Part shown: in pieces, positions 9,201-16,030 of the stretch
Numbering within the stretch: position 1 is the stretch's first letter
Layout: every line of letters begins with the position of its first letter
Origin: an uncultured Oscillospiraceae bacterium
Lineage (GTDB): Bacteria; Bacillota; Clostridia; Oscillospirales; Oscillospiraceae
Direction: 5' to 3'
NCBI GenBank assembly: GCA_910584285.1
Contig: CAJTYK010000014.1
Span: 1-46,009, forward strand
DNA length: 46,009 nt
Program-made: the position numbers and the translations under genes
Notes under the pieces: generated by a model
Told to the model about the DNA's origin: nothing
Databases searched by the model: none
What the model saw: only the letters and a program-made list of their open reading frames with translations

Positions 9201-9337
9201 CCACCGAGCGGGTGGATACCTGGTGGGACGTGGCCCTGCGCAACGCCAAGTACATCAGCGGCGCCTTGTGTGCTGTCACTGCCGTGGCCTGGGTAATTCT
9301 CACTGTAATCCCTGGCAAGAAGAAGGAGGAGGTCTGA
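6215..9337 (+). CDS. Membrane-anchored GH3 beta-glucosidase with reversed domain order
   Basis: About 1040 residues. The enzyme should hydrolyse beta-glycosides outside the cell. After an N-terminal membrane anchor (residues ~10-32) comes the GH3 alpha/beta-sandwich domain (EEGTVIMKNDNGVLPL near 90) and a fibronectin-III-like segment (~430-570). The (alpha/beta)8 barrel, normally N-terminal, comes last (~700-960). It carries KHMGFNDQEHNRGG and the nucleophile motif GLISTDMM (Asp near residue 916). A second membrane helix lies at the C-terminus (SGALCAVTAVAWVILTVIP) before a KKKEEV tail. Permuted GH3 enzymes are known from rumen clostridia. Two adjacent ATGs exist (6212 and 6215); the second sits at the better distance from GGGAGG. 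It forms an operon with the small membrane protein that follows. Confidence 0.85.
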   Translation: MRAKSFAPVMRGIAAIMACVLVLTMVGAGVADSFRTRIDDALHTQSYVTNTDPDSARFKSDYATIDEMMAAAKALAVKEGEEGTVIMKNDNGVLPLADGGNVALFGLAAYAPYPYATGDLKAGNEDAVDLLQALTDAGLKVNETVRDFYLEKVLNKHTEEVPNMWTGEMETQVAYDHIYVASPGDMTQYQIVEIPPEKFTEMGAPADWKASIDKAGTTGICVFARGAGEGNTYAPGSALDFEGNATGKDPLALSDDELAVIDAAKETCSKVIVLINSGNTMVLKDIAKGGAHEVDGIAYIGVINDYQCTGIAKVLTGQVNATGALPDTYVADNASIPAVMNFGGGYYADYEIVGRSDDPRFPGVDIANTEAGSFGGSNTYNGGTYIVEAEGIYVGYKYFETRYYDAVMNPGSKANSGKGATQGSAWDYNQEVLYSFGHGLSYLDYTQTLKSVEVDKTPEGNVTAVVELKNNSSQDSYFLAQLYVQQPYTDYDKQNNVEKSAVMFLNSAKAQVKAGASVDVTITVPSKYLASYDYTNAKTYILDAGDYLFTAAPGAHAAVNNFLAHQGKTAADGMDAEASGAVLTWNVSALDTDTFSVENGTKVTNVADTADLNYWTGTNTVTYLSRQDWDGTWPINYNTDVEIKLGDSPKKDEWIAQLRGETYTIQNNSPAAEGGDKGVRFDTTNIQYEQLENVNDPFWDTLVSSITIDEAVGAVIHGGSRSDVLTNVDNPIVIQNEGVSGFTATHEETGYRFNVHSQTLLASSFNPELAYEWGRVEGNSGLWLQRFHLWGTGLTQRRTPYNGRNYEYISEDPMLANRMGYGILQGCADMGILNGPKHMGFNDQEHNRGGISAYLNEQKFRETDLRCFQGGLEDADGMAVMIAFNRVGPINASHFVGMIQDILRSEWAYTGLISTDMMNNKYYFNAESMVMAGITQVADFGGDDNHLNLGEGGVDATWEYLSPEVAANDSALVEQARQNLKYQLYTFANSAIMNVSTERVDTWWDVALRNAKYISGALCAVTAVAWVILTVIPGKKKEEV

Positions 9338-9339
9338 CC

Positions 9340-9819
9340 ATGAACGTCATCAAGAAATTCTCCGTGGGCGCATGGATCACCCTGGCTGCCGCCGTGATGG
9401 CCCTGGTATCTGTCATCGTCTACACCGTGAACATCGGCAGCGCGGGCTACTTCCAGAACGCCGCCGTGTCCAACCTGACTGTGTTCTGTGTGCTGGCCGT
9501 GGTTGCGCTGGCCGCCGCCGTCGTGCTGGGTCAGGTCAAGCTGTCCGGCCCCGCTGCCTCCTTGGTGGAGCTGGTACAGGGGGCGCTGCAAATCGCGGCC
9601 CCGGTGCTGCTCACCCTGTGCCTGGCCAACCTGGTGGCCGCCCGCGCCGAGGGCCTGGGCTTCATCTTCCTGTCCAACGCGGACGTGATTTTGGAGGTGC
9701 AGACCCCGGCCAACATGGCTTCCGCCACCGGCACCATCGCCAACATGGTGTGCCTTGCCGTGGCCATGGTGATCGGTATCGTGGGTGCGTTCTGCACACT
9801 GCGGAAGAAGGAAAAGTAA
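9340..9819 (+). CDS. Small four-helix membrane protein paired with GH3
   Basis: 159 residues with about four transmembrane helices (near 10-30, 45-65, 75-100 and 130-152) and a basic KKEK tail. The ATG follows an AGGAGGAGG ribosome site that overlaps the end of the GH3 gene (2-nt gap), so the two are translationally coupled. No catalytic motif is seen. It may help stabilise or position the anchored GH3 enzyme; that is inferred from position only. Confidence 0.75.
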   Translation: MNVIKKFSVGAWITLAAAVMALVSVIVYTVNIGSAGYFQNAAVSNLTVFCVLAVVALAAAVVLGQVKLSGPAASLVELVQGALQIAAPVLLTLCLANLVAARAEGLGFIFLSNADVILEVQTPANMASATGTIANMVCLAVAMVIGIVGAFCTLRKKEK

Positions 9820-9831
9820 TCACATAACGCC

Positions 9832-9877
9832 GGCGGCCGGGAGAACAAGTCAGGCGTTCTCCCGGCCGCCTCTTTTT
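9832..9877 (+). terminator. Strong intrinsic terminator after the GH3 operon
   Basis: Perfect 15-bp GC-rich stem (9832-9846 with 9856-9870) and a 9-nt loop followed by TCTTTTT. Confidence 0.93.
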
Positions 9878-9889
9878 GAGAAAAAGGGC

Positions 9890-9918
9890 TTGCGGCCCGC
9901 CCCCTGGTGGGTTATGCT
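9890..9918 (+). promoter_or_regulatory. Promoter of the GPH-MBOAT-GH2-GH78 operon
   Basis: TTGCGG, 17-nt spacer, TATGCT, starting directly after the upstream terminator and ending 38 nt before the symporter ATG. No 21-bp-spaced repeats were seen here. Confidence 0.5.
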
Positions 9919-9956
9919 TATAGAAACTTGAAGCCCAAGAAAGGACGGCTACGCTT

Positions 9957-11423
9957 ATGAGCAGGCAAAACGGAAACGAGTTTTGGAACACCCCGCTGAC
10001 CGGTTCGCTGGTCAAATCCCCGGACGTGAAACTGCCGGAGATGCTGCTGGGCTATTTTATCGGCCCCTTCGGGGCGCTGCTGTCCTCCGGCATCTTCACC
10101 AGCTTCCTCAACAAATACCTCACCGACGTGCTGCGGCTGGACACCGGCTTCCTGTCCATCCTCCAACTGGTGTCCACCCTGCTGATTGTGGCGGCCAACC
10201 TCATCGTGGGCCAGCTCATCGAGCGCACCCGGGCCCTGGCGGGCAAAGCCCGGCCCTGGATCCTGTTGTCCGCCCTCACCCTCAGCGTGTCCAGCGTACT
10301 GATGTTCATTGTCCCCTTTGAGGGGCCGGCAAAAATGGCGTGGATCGCTATCGCCTATAACCTGTATTATGCCGTGGCCTACCCCATCTACAATACGGCC
10401 AACTCCACCTTGGTGCCCGTGTCCACCCGGAACAGCCAGCAGCGGGGGGCGCTGGCCTCCTTCACCAATGTGGCCGGACTGGGCGTCATGGGCGTGGGCT
10501 CCATGATCTTCCCCGTGCTGGTGTCCAATGTAATGAAGGAAGATCAGAATATGTGGTTCCTGGTGATGCTGGGGGTGGCAGTTTTCTCTGCCCTAACCAT
10601 CTACCTCCAGTTCCGATTCACCCGGGAGCGGGTCACGGAGGAGACGATGGGGCAGGCCAGCGCCGCCCAGGCCAAGACCGCCTCCATGGGAGCGCAGCTC
10701 AGGGCGGTCACCAGCGAGAAATGGTGGTGGCTGGTGATCCTGTTCTACCTGGCCTTCCAGTGCAGCGGCGCCATGAAGAACGGCTCCATGAGCTATTTCT
10801 GTCAGTGGGTCATCGGCGCCTCCGGCTCCATCGACTGGGGCATGGCCCAGACCATTCTGGCGGTGCTGGGCGCCATCCCCATGGCGCTGGCCGCCGCGGT
10901 GGTGGTTCCCCTGGCCAACAAGTTCAGCAAACGGCTGGTGGTGATGGCGGGCATGATCATCGGCGTGGCCGGCGGCGTCATCGCGGGGATGGGCGGCGGG
11001 AACATCGTGCCCGTGGCCGTGGGCGTTGCGCTGAAGTGTCTGGGCTCCGCCCCTGCCGCCTACCTGATCCTGGCCATGCTGGCCGATGTCATCGACCACA
11101 TTGAGTTCAAGAGCGGCATCCGCACCGACGGGCTCACCATGTCCATCTACAGCTCCGTCATGGTGGCGGCCACCCCGGTCTGCAATGCCATCTTCATGGC
11201 CATGCTGGGCAGCGCGGGTTACGTTGCCCCCTCGGGCGAGCCTGCCGCCGATGCCTTGATCACCCAAACTGCGGCAGTGCAATCCACCATCGGCGTCAGC
11301 TACATCTGGATTGAGACGGCGGCCTATGCTGTGTGCGCGGTACTGATGCTGCTTTGGACCGTGGAGAAAAACCTCCCCGAGGAGCAGAAGGCCATCCAGG
11401 AGCGCTGGAAGCAGGCGCAGTAA
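9957..11423 (+). CDS. GPH-family (MelB/XylP-like) sugar:cation symporter
   Basis: 488-residue integral membrane transporter with about 12 hydrophobic helices. The first loop has the GPH-type pattern (ETAGD-like region replaced by LPEMLLGYFIGPFGALL; YLTDVLRLDTGFLSILQLV; RTRALAGKARPWIL, the cytoplasmic-loop motif of GPH symporters). The C-terminal half contains DVIDHIEFKSGIRTDGLTMSIYSSV, which corresponds to the conserved D-ERFGKR-tG-r-G segment of the family. It probably imports an oligosaccharide or glycoside released by surface enzymes. It is first in a plus-strand operon leading to GH2 and GH78-like enzymes. A ribosome site (AAAGGA) precedes the ATG. Confidence 0.85.
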   Translation: MSRQNGNEFWNTPLTGSLVKSPDVKLPEMLLGYFIGPFGALLSSGIFTSFLNKYLTDVLRLDTGFLSILQLVSTLLIVAANLIVGQLIERTRALAGKARPWILLSALTLSVSSVLMFIVPFEGPAKMAWIAIAYNLYYAVAYPIYNTANSTLVPVSTRNSQQRGALASFTNVAGLGVMGVGSMIFPVLVSNVMKEDQNMWFLVMLGVAVFSALTIYLQFRFTRERVTEETMGQASAAQAKTASMGAQLRAVTSEKWWWLVILFYLAFQCSGAMKNGSMSYFCQWVIGASGSIDWGMAQTILAVLGAIPMALAAAVVVPLANKFSKRLVVMAGMIIGVAGGVIAGMGGGNIVPVAVGVALKCLGSAPAAYLILAMLADVIDHIEFKSGIRTDGLTMSIYSSVMVAATPVCNAIFMAMLGSAGYVAPSGEPAADALITQTAAVQSTIGVSYIWIETAAYAVCAVLMLLWTVEKNLPEEQKAIQERWKQAQ

Positions 11424-11449
11424 CCGGTCACAAAACGGAGGGGCAGTCC

Positions 11450-11683
11450 ATGGAGCTTCTGCAATCCCCCTTGACGCTGGCGCTCTACCTGGCCGGGTTG
11501 GTGCTGGAGGCCAGGGGCGCAGCGCGGCGTAAATTCTTCCCATCCCTTCTGGGCGGGCTGCTGTGGGCCGGGGGAACGGTATGTGCCCTGGTGGACGGCG
11601 CGGGGCTGGAGGGGGTGCTGGTTGTCACGCTGGCCCTGCTGCTGATCTCCGCCGCCCCCCGGCGGGGGAGGGCGGGAGCATGA
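11450..11683 (+). CDS. Small hydrophobic protein upstream of MBOAT
   Basis: 77 residues with two predicted membrane helices (about 8-20 and 32-66) and a basic C-terminus (RRGRAGA). The ATG follows GGAGGGGCAG, and its stop overlaps the MBOAT start as ATGA, indicating translational coupling. Not recognised as a known family. It may be an accessory subunit of the acyltransferase system, by position only. Confidence 0.6.
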   Translation: MELLQSPLTLALYLAGLVLEARGAARRKFFPSLLGGLLWAGGTVCALVDGAGLEGVLVVTLALLLISAAPRRGRAGA

Positions 11684-13071
11684 GCTTTGATTCTGGAACC
11701 TATCTGCTGTTTCTCCCCGCCGCTGTCCTCCTGCACCGGCTTTGTCCCCACCGGGGGCGGTGGGCGGTGTTACTCCTTGCCAGCCTGTTCTTCTACGCCA
11801 GTTGGAGCCTTCCCCTCACGGGGCTGCTGCTGGCGGAGGCGGGGGTGGTGTGGCTTGCGGGGCTGGCCCTGGCCCGTTGGAGGCGCCCCGCCCTCCGACG
11901 GTTGGCCCTGGGGCTGGCCCTGGCAGTGTGCTTCGGGCTGCTGGGGTACTTCAAATACTTCAACTTCCTGGCGGGCAGTGTGTCCGCCCTGCTGGGTGGG
12001 ACGTGGGACGCCTGGAACATCATCCTCCCGGTGGGCTGCTCCTTCTACACCTTCCAGGCTGTTTCCTATGCCATCGACGTATACCGGGGGCGGCTGGAGC
12101 CAGAGCGGCACCCCGGCTATCTCACCCTGTACCTTGCCTTCTTCCCCCAACTGGTGGCGGGGCCCATTGAGCGGGCGGGGGATCTACTTCCCCAGCTCCG
12201 GTCGGAGCGCCGCGTCGGTGTCGGGGACGTGGAGGCGGGGCTGCGCCTGCTGCTCAGCGGCTTTTTCCGCAAGGTGGTGATTGCGGATTTCTGTGGAAAA
12301 TTCGTCACAGCGGCTTACTCCGCCCCCGATCCCGACGGCAGCGCCGTGTTTCTGGCCACCCTCCTGTTCGCGGTGCAGATCTACTGCGACTTTGCGGGCT
12401 ACTCCGAGATCGCCGCGGGCAGCGCCCGCCTGCTGGGGGTGCGGCTTATGCGCAATTTCGATAGGCCCTACCTGGCCCGGGGATTCCGGGATTTCTGGCG
12501 GCGATGGCATGTGAGCCTGGGCCGCTGGTTCACGGATTACGTCTATATTCCCCTGGGCGGAAGCCGCAAGGGCTTGGCGCGGCAGCTTTTGGCGGTATTC
12601 ATTGTATTCGCCCTCAGCGGCCTGTGGCATGGCGCGGAGTGGAGCTTTGTGGTTTGGGGGCTGTTCCACGGGGCGCTGTTCGCCGGGGAGCTGCTGGCCC
12701 GCCGTGCGGGGCTTGGCTCCGTGCGGACCAAGGCGGGGCAGGGATTGTCGATTGCCCTCACCTTTGCCGCCGTGTCCTTCGGCTGGATCTTTTTCCGGGC
12801 GGACAGCCTGGGCCATGCGGGGATGCTCCTGGGGCGGCTGTTCTCCCCCTGGGACGGGGCGGCTGGGCTGGCGTGCCTGGGGCTGACCGTGATGGACGGG
12901 GTTCGGCTGGCCCTCACCCTGGCGCTGCTGCCCGCTGTGAATCGTCTGGGCTGGGGGGAGGACCGGCCCCGGGAGATAACCCTGGTTTACTTCTTCCTGG
13001 CCATCGCGGTGTCCTGGCTCATCCGGCTGGACAGCGGCGGGGCGGGTACGTTTATCTACTTCCAATTCTGA
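11680..13071 (+). CDS. MBOAT-family O-acyltransferase (AlgI/DltB type)
   Basis: 463-residue polytopic membrane protein that in known homologues passes acyl (usually acetyl) groups across the membrane onto exported polysaccharides. The family hallmarks are clear: FLPQ..AGPIERA-type segment in helix region 140-170, RRWHVSLGRWFTDYVYIPLGG (His277), and LSGLWHGAEW with the invariant catalytic His317. The start is the ATG at 11680, in an ATGA overlap with the preceding small gene. The next gene encodes a secreted SGNH-domain protein, the usual partner that transfers the acyl group outside. Why it sits in a glycan-use operon is unclear; it could modify the cell's own glycan. Confidence 0.92.
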   Translation: MSFDSGTYLLFLPAAVLLHRLCPHRGRWAVLLLASLFFYASWSLPLTGLLLAEAGVVWLAGLALARWRRPALRRLALGLALAVCFGLLGYFKYFNFLAGSVSALLGGTWDAWNIILPVGCSFYTFQAVSYAIDVYRGRLEPERHPGYLTLYLAFFPQLVAGPIERAGDLLPQLRSERRVGVGDVEAGLRLLLSGFFRKVVIADFCGKFVTAAYSAPDPDGSAVFLATLLFAVQIYCDFAGYSEIAAGSARLLGVRLMRNFDRPYLARGFRDFWRRWHVSLGRWFTDYVYIPLGGSRKGLARQLLAVFIVFALSGLWHGAEWSFVVWGLFHGALFAGELLARRAGLGSVRTKAGQGLSIALTFAAVSFGWIFFRADSLGHAGMLLGRLFSPWDGAAGLACLGLTVMDGVRLALTLALLPAVNRLGWGEDRPREITLVYFFLAIAVSWLIRLDSGGAGTFIYFQF

Positions 13072-13090
13072 CGAGAGGGGGCGGGGGGCA

Positions 13091-16018
13091 TTGCGCTCCA
13101 AGCTGCTGCGGCTGGCGGCGTGCCTGCTGGTGATCCTGTCTGTGCCCGGGGCGCTGTGCGGATTTGCCTTCGCCCTGCCCGCCCAGTATGATCAGACCTA
13201 TCTGGCGGGCCTCCAGGACAAGTGGGACGCCCTGGCCGCCGCCCCCGGTTCCCGGATTATCATCGCCGGGGGAAGCGGCGCGGCCTTCGGAGTGCGCTGC
13301 GACCTGCTGGAGGAGGAACTGCCTGGCTATTCGGCGGTGAACTTCGGCCTGTACGCCGGGCTTGGCACCACCGTCATGCTGGAGCTGGCCAAGCCGCTGC
13401 TGCGGCCGGGGGACGTCGTGATCTTCTCCCCGGAGCAGAGTGGGCAGACCCTGTCCGACTTTTTCCACGCCGCCTCCATGTGGCAAGCCGCCGACGGCAG
13501 GCCGGAGCTGCTGTCCGCCCTGGACGGCAGGCGCTGGGAACCCATGGCGGGGGCGTTCCCCGCCTTCGCCGGGGCCAAAGCCCGCCTGTATCGGGACGGC
13601 GCGGCCCCCGCGGGGGAGGGGGTATACGCCCGCTCGTCCTTCAACGCCTGGGGGGACGTGGACTGCCCCGGCCGGGAGCAGAACGTGATGGCCAGAGGGA
13701 GCGACCCCAATATGCCGATCTCCTTTGATCCGGATCTGCCCAGTGAGGAGTTCTTCGAAACGGTGAATGCCTTCGCCCGGTGGTGTGAGGCCAACGGCGT
13801 GACCCTTTACTACCGCTTCTGCCCCATGAACGTCGCGGCGGCGGGAGAGGGGGAGCTGGCGCGGCTGGACGCCTACGCGGCCGCCCTCCAGTCCCGCCTG
13901 GACTGCCCCATCTTGGGCGACCCCGCCCAGGCCGTTTTGGACGCGGGCTGGTTTTTTGACACCAATTTCCACCTGAACGCCTCCGGTGCGGTGGTGAACA
14001 CCGCCATCCTGGCCGGGGAGCTGAAAGCTGCGCTGGACATACCTGGGCCGGTGGGCATAACCCTGCCGGAGCTTCCCCCCATGGCGGGGGCGGAGGCGGC
14101 GGAGGGCGACAATCGGGACGAGGGCTGTTTCCTCTATGAGGACACCGGGGACGGTCTGCGCCTGGTGGGACTGACAGCGGAGGGGGCAGGGCGGGAAACC
14201 CTCACCCTGCCTGTGAGCCACGGCGAGGCGCCGGTGGTTGGCCTTGCCCGGTCGGTGTTTGCCGGAAATGCCCACATTCGGGAGATTGTAGCGCAGAGCA
14301 ATCTCCGGGGGCTGGAGGACGGCTCCTTTGACGGCTGTGCCGCCCTGGAGCGGCTGGTGCTGCTCCAGCCCGCCCCGGAAAAGTGCGCCGTGGGAGCAGG
14401 GCTTCTGGACGGGACAGATGCCCTGGTGTACGTCCCCGCCGGGCGGCTGAGCGCCTATGCCACCAGCTACTTCTGGGCGGTACACGCCGCCCGCCTCCGG
14501 GAGGAGGCGGGGACAGCCCCCGCCGATCCCGAACCCTCCGCCCCGCCCGCTGTGTCCGGGCCGTCCATCCGCTACGAAGGGAACGGCGGGGCCCTGAAAA
14601 ATTGGACGGGAGACAGCGTAGATCTGGCCGTAGACAACGCCCACCTGCGGGTGAACACCGCCCAGGGGACGGGCTACTTCCAGCGGGAGGGGTATGTCCT
14701 CACCGGCTGGAACACCGCCGACGACGGCAGCGGGAAGCGGATCGGCCTGGGGAGCCGGACGGAGCGCCGGGAGGGGCTGATCCTCTATGCCCAGTGGGCC
14801 CAGGTGTCCCCCGAGGCGGAGTTCTCTTATGAAATCCGGGAGGGGCAGGCGTGGATCACCGGGTACGCCGGGGCGGACGGCCTGTGCGTTATTCCGGAGG
14901 AGCTTGGCGGTGCGCCCGTGCGGAGCATCTGCGCCGGGGCCTTCCGGAGTGCGGCCCTTGAGGCGCTGGTGCTTCCCCCTACGCTGTATACGGTGGAGCC
15001 GGGGGCCTTTCAGGGCTGCGCGGTGGAGGAGATCACCCTGTTTGATTCCCTGCGGGAGGTATCCGACGAGAGCTTCGCGGACTGCTCCGGGCTGAGGACG
15101 CTATATGTCAACGCCGCGTCCCGCCCCGTGTACAGCGGCAGCTATTTCGATACCTTCTCCGACAAATACGACTGGCTGTTATCCCTAACCGGCCGGAAAA
15201 AGCTGGTTCTGGCCTCCGGCTCGTCGGGGCGGTATGGCTATGACAGCCCCGCCCTGGCCGCCGCCTTCCCGGACTACACGCCCGCCAACATGGGGGTGTA
15301 TGCCTACACCAACGCCCTGCCCCAGCTGGAGCTGATTCTGGAGCTGATGGAAGCGGGGGATGTGCTGCTGTCCGCCCCGGAATTCGATGCGGCGGCGGAG
15401 CAGTTCTGCGGTTCCAACCGTTTAGACGCCCCCTTCTGGGCCATGATGGAGTCCAACTACGACGCCGCATCCCAGCTGGATCTGCGGAACTATTCCGGGG
15501 TATTCGACAGCCTGGGGGAGTATCTGCAAACCCGCCGGGGGATGGTGGGGCGCAATTACGGCGAGAGCCCCGCCTCCTATGATGATGACGGCAACCGCTA
15601 CGCCTTTGCCACCTACAACCAATACGGCGACCTCACCCTGCCCCGGCCTAACGGGGAGCGGGATGTGTGTCTGCGCCACAACATCGCGGACTACACTACA
15701 GGGAACATCACCCCGGAGCGGGTGGAATCGCTGAACGGGGTGTACCGGCGATTCCTGGACGAGGGGATCGCGGTGTACTTCACCTACACCCCCAGGAACC
15801 GCAATTCCCTAACCGAGGGCAGCACCCCCACCGCCCGGCGGGAGCTTCACGACTACCTGGCAGAGCATTTGTGCGTCCCGGTGATCTCGGACATTGAGGA
15901 CAGCCTGTACGCTGGGAACTATTTCTACCTCATTGACAGCCACCTGAGCAGCGAGGGCGCGGCAATCCGCACTCGGCAGGTGATCGACGATCTGCGTCCC
16001 TGGCTGAATACGACGTAA
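13091..16018 (+). CDS. Secreted two-SGNH-domain protein with LRR and InlB-type repeats (MBOAT partner)
   Basis: 975 residues; a TTG start fits the signal sequence (RSKLLRLAACLLVILSVPGALC). Domain order: SGNH/AlgJ-like domain 1 (GGSGAAFG, Ser62; DTNFH with Asp290 and His294); BspA-like leucine-rich repeats (~360-450); an InlB/Listeria-Bacteroides repeat ending YAQW (~495-570); a second LRR block (~600-690); then SGNH-like domain 2 (ASGSSGRYG, Ser712; DSH with Asp949 and His951). Both halves retain the SGNH Ser and Asp/His motifs. The gene starts 20 nt after MBOAT and probably completes an extracellular O-acylation system, with the central repeats binding glycan or protein. The duplicated layout is unusual for this family. 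Confidence 0.78.
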   Translation: MRSKLLRLAACLLVILSVPGALCGFAFALPAQYDQTYLAGLQDKWDALAAAPGSRIIIAGGSGAAFGVRCDLLEEELPGYSAVNFGLYAGLGTTVMLELAKPLLRPGDVVIFSPEQSGQTLSDFFHAASMWQAADGRPELLSALDGRRWEPMAGAFPAFAGAKARLYRDGAAPAGEGVYARSSFNAWGDVDCPGREQNVMARGSDPNMPISFDPDLPSEEFFETVNAFARWCEANGVTLYYRFCPMNVAAAGEGELARLDAYAAALQSRLDCPILGDPAQAVLDAGWFFDTNFHLNASGAVVNTAILAGELKAALDIPGPVGITLPELPPMAGAEAAEGDNRDEGCFLYEDTGDGLRLVGLTAEGAGRETLTLPVSHGEAPVVGLARSVFAGNAHIREIVAQSNLRGLEDGSFDGCAALERLVLLQPAPEKCAVGAGLLDGTDALVYVPAGRLSAYATSYFWAVHAARLREEAGTAPADPEPSAPPAVSGPSIRYEGNGGALKNWTGDSVDLAVDNAHLRVNTAQGTGYFQREGYVLTGWNTADDGSGKRIGLGSRTERREGLILYAQWAQVSPEAEFSYEIREGQAWITGYAGADGLCVIPEELGGAPVRSICAGAFRSAALEALVLPPTLYTVEPGAFQGCAVEEITLFDSLREVSDESFADCSGLRTLYVNAASRPVYSGSYFDTFSDKYDWLLSLTGRKKLVLASGSSGRYGYDSPALAAAFPDYTPANMGVYAYTNALPQLELILELMEAGDVLLSAPEFDAAAEQFCGSNRLDAPFWAMMESNYDAASQLDLRNYSGVFDSLGEYLQTRRGMVGRNYGESPASYDDDGNRYAFATYNQYGDLTLPRPNGERDVCLRHNIADYTTGNITPERVESLNGVYRRFLDEGIAVYFTYTPRNRNSLTEGSTPTARRELHDYLAEHLCVPVISDIEDSLYAGNYFYLIDSHLSSEGAAIRTRQVIDDLRPWLNTT

Positions 16019-16030
16019 GGAGAGACGGAC

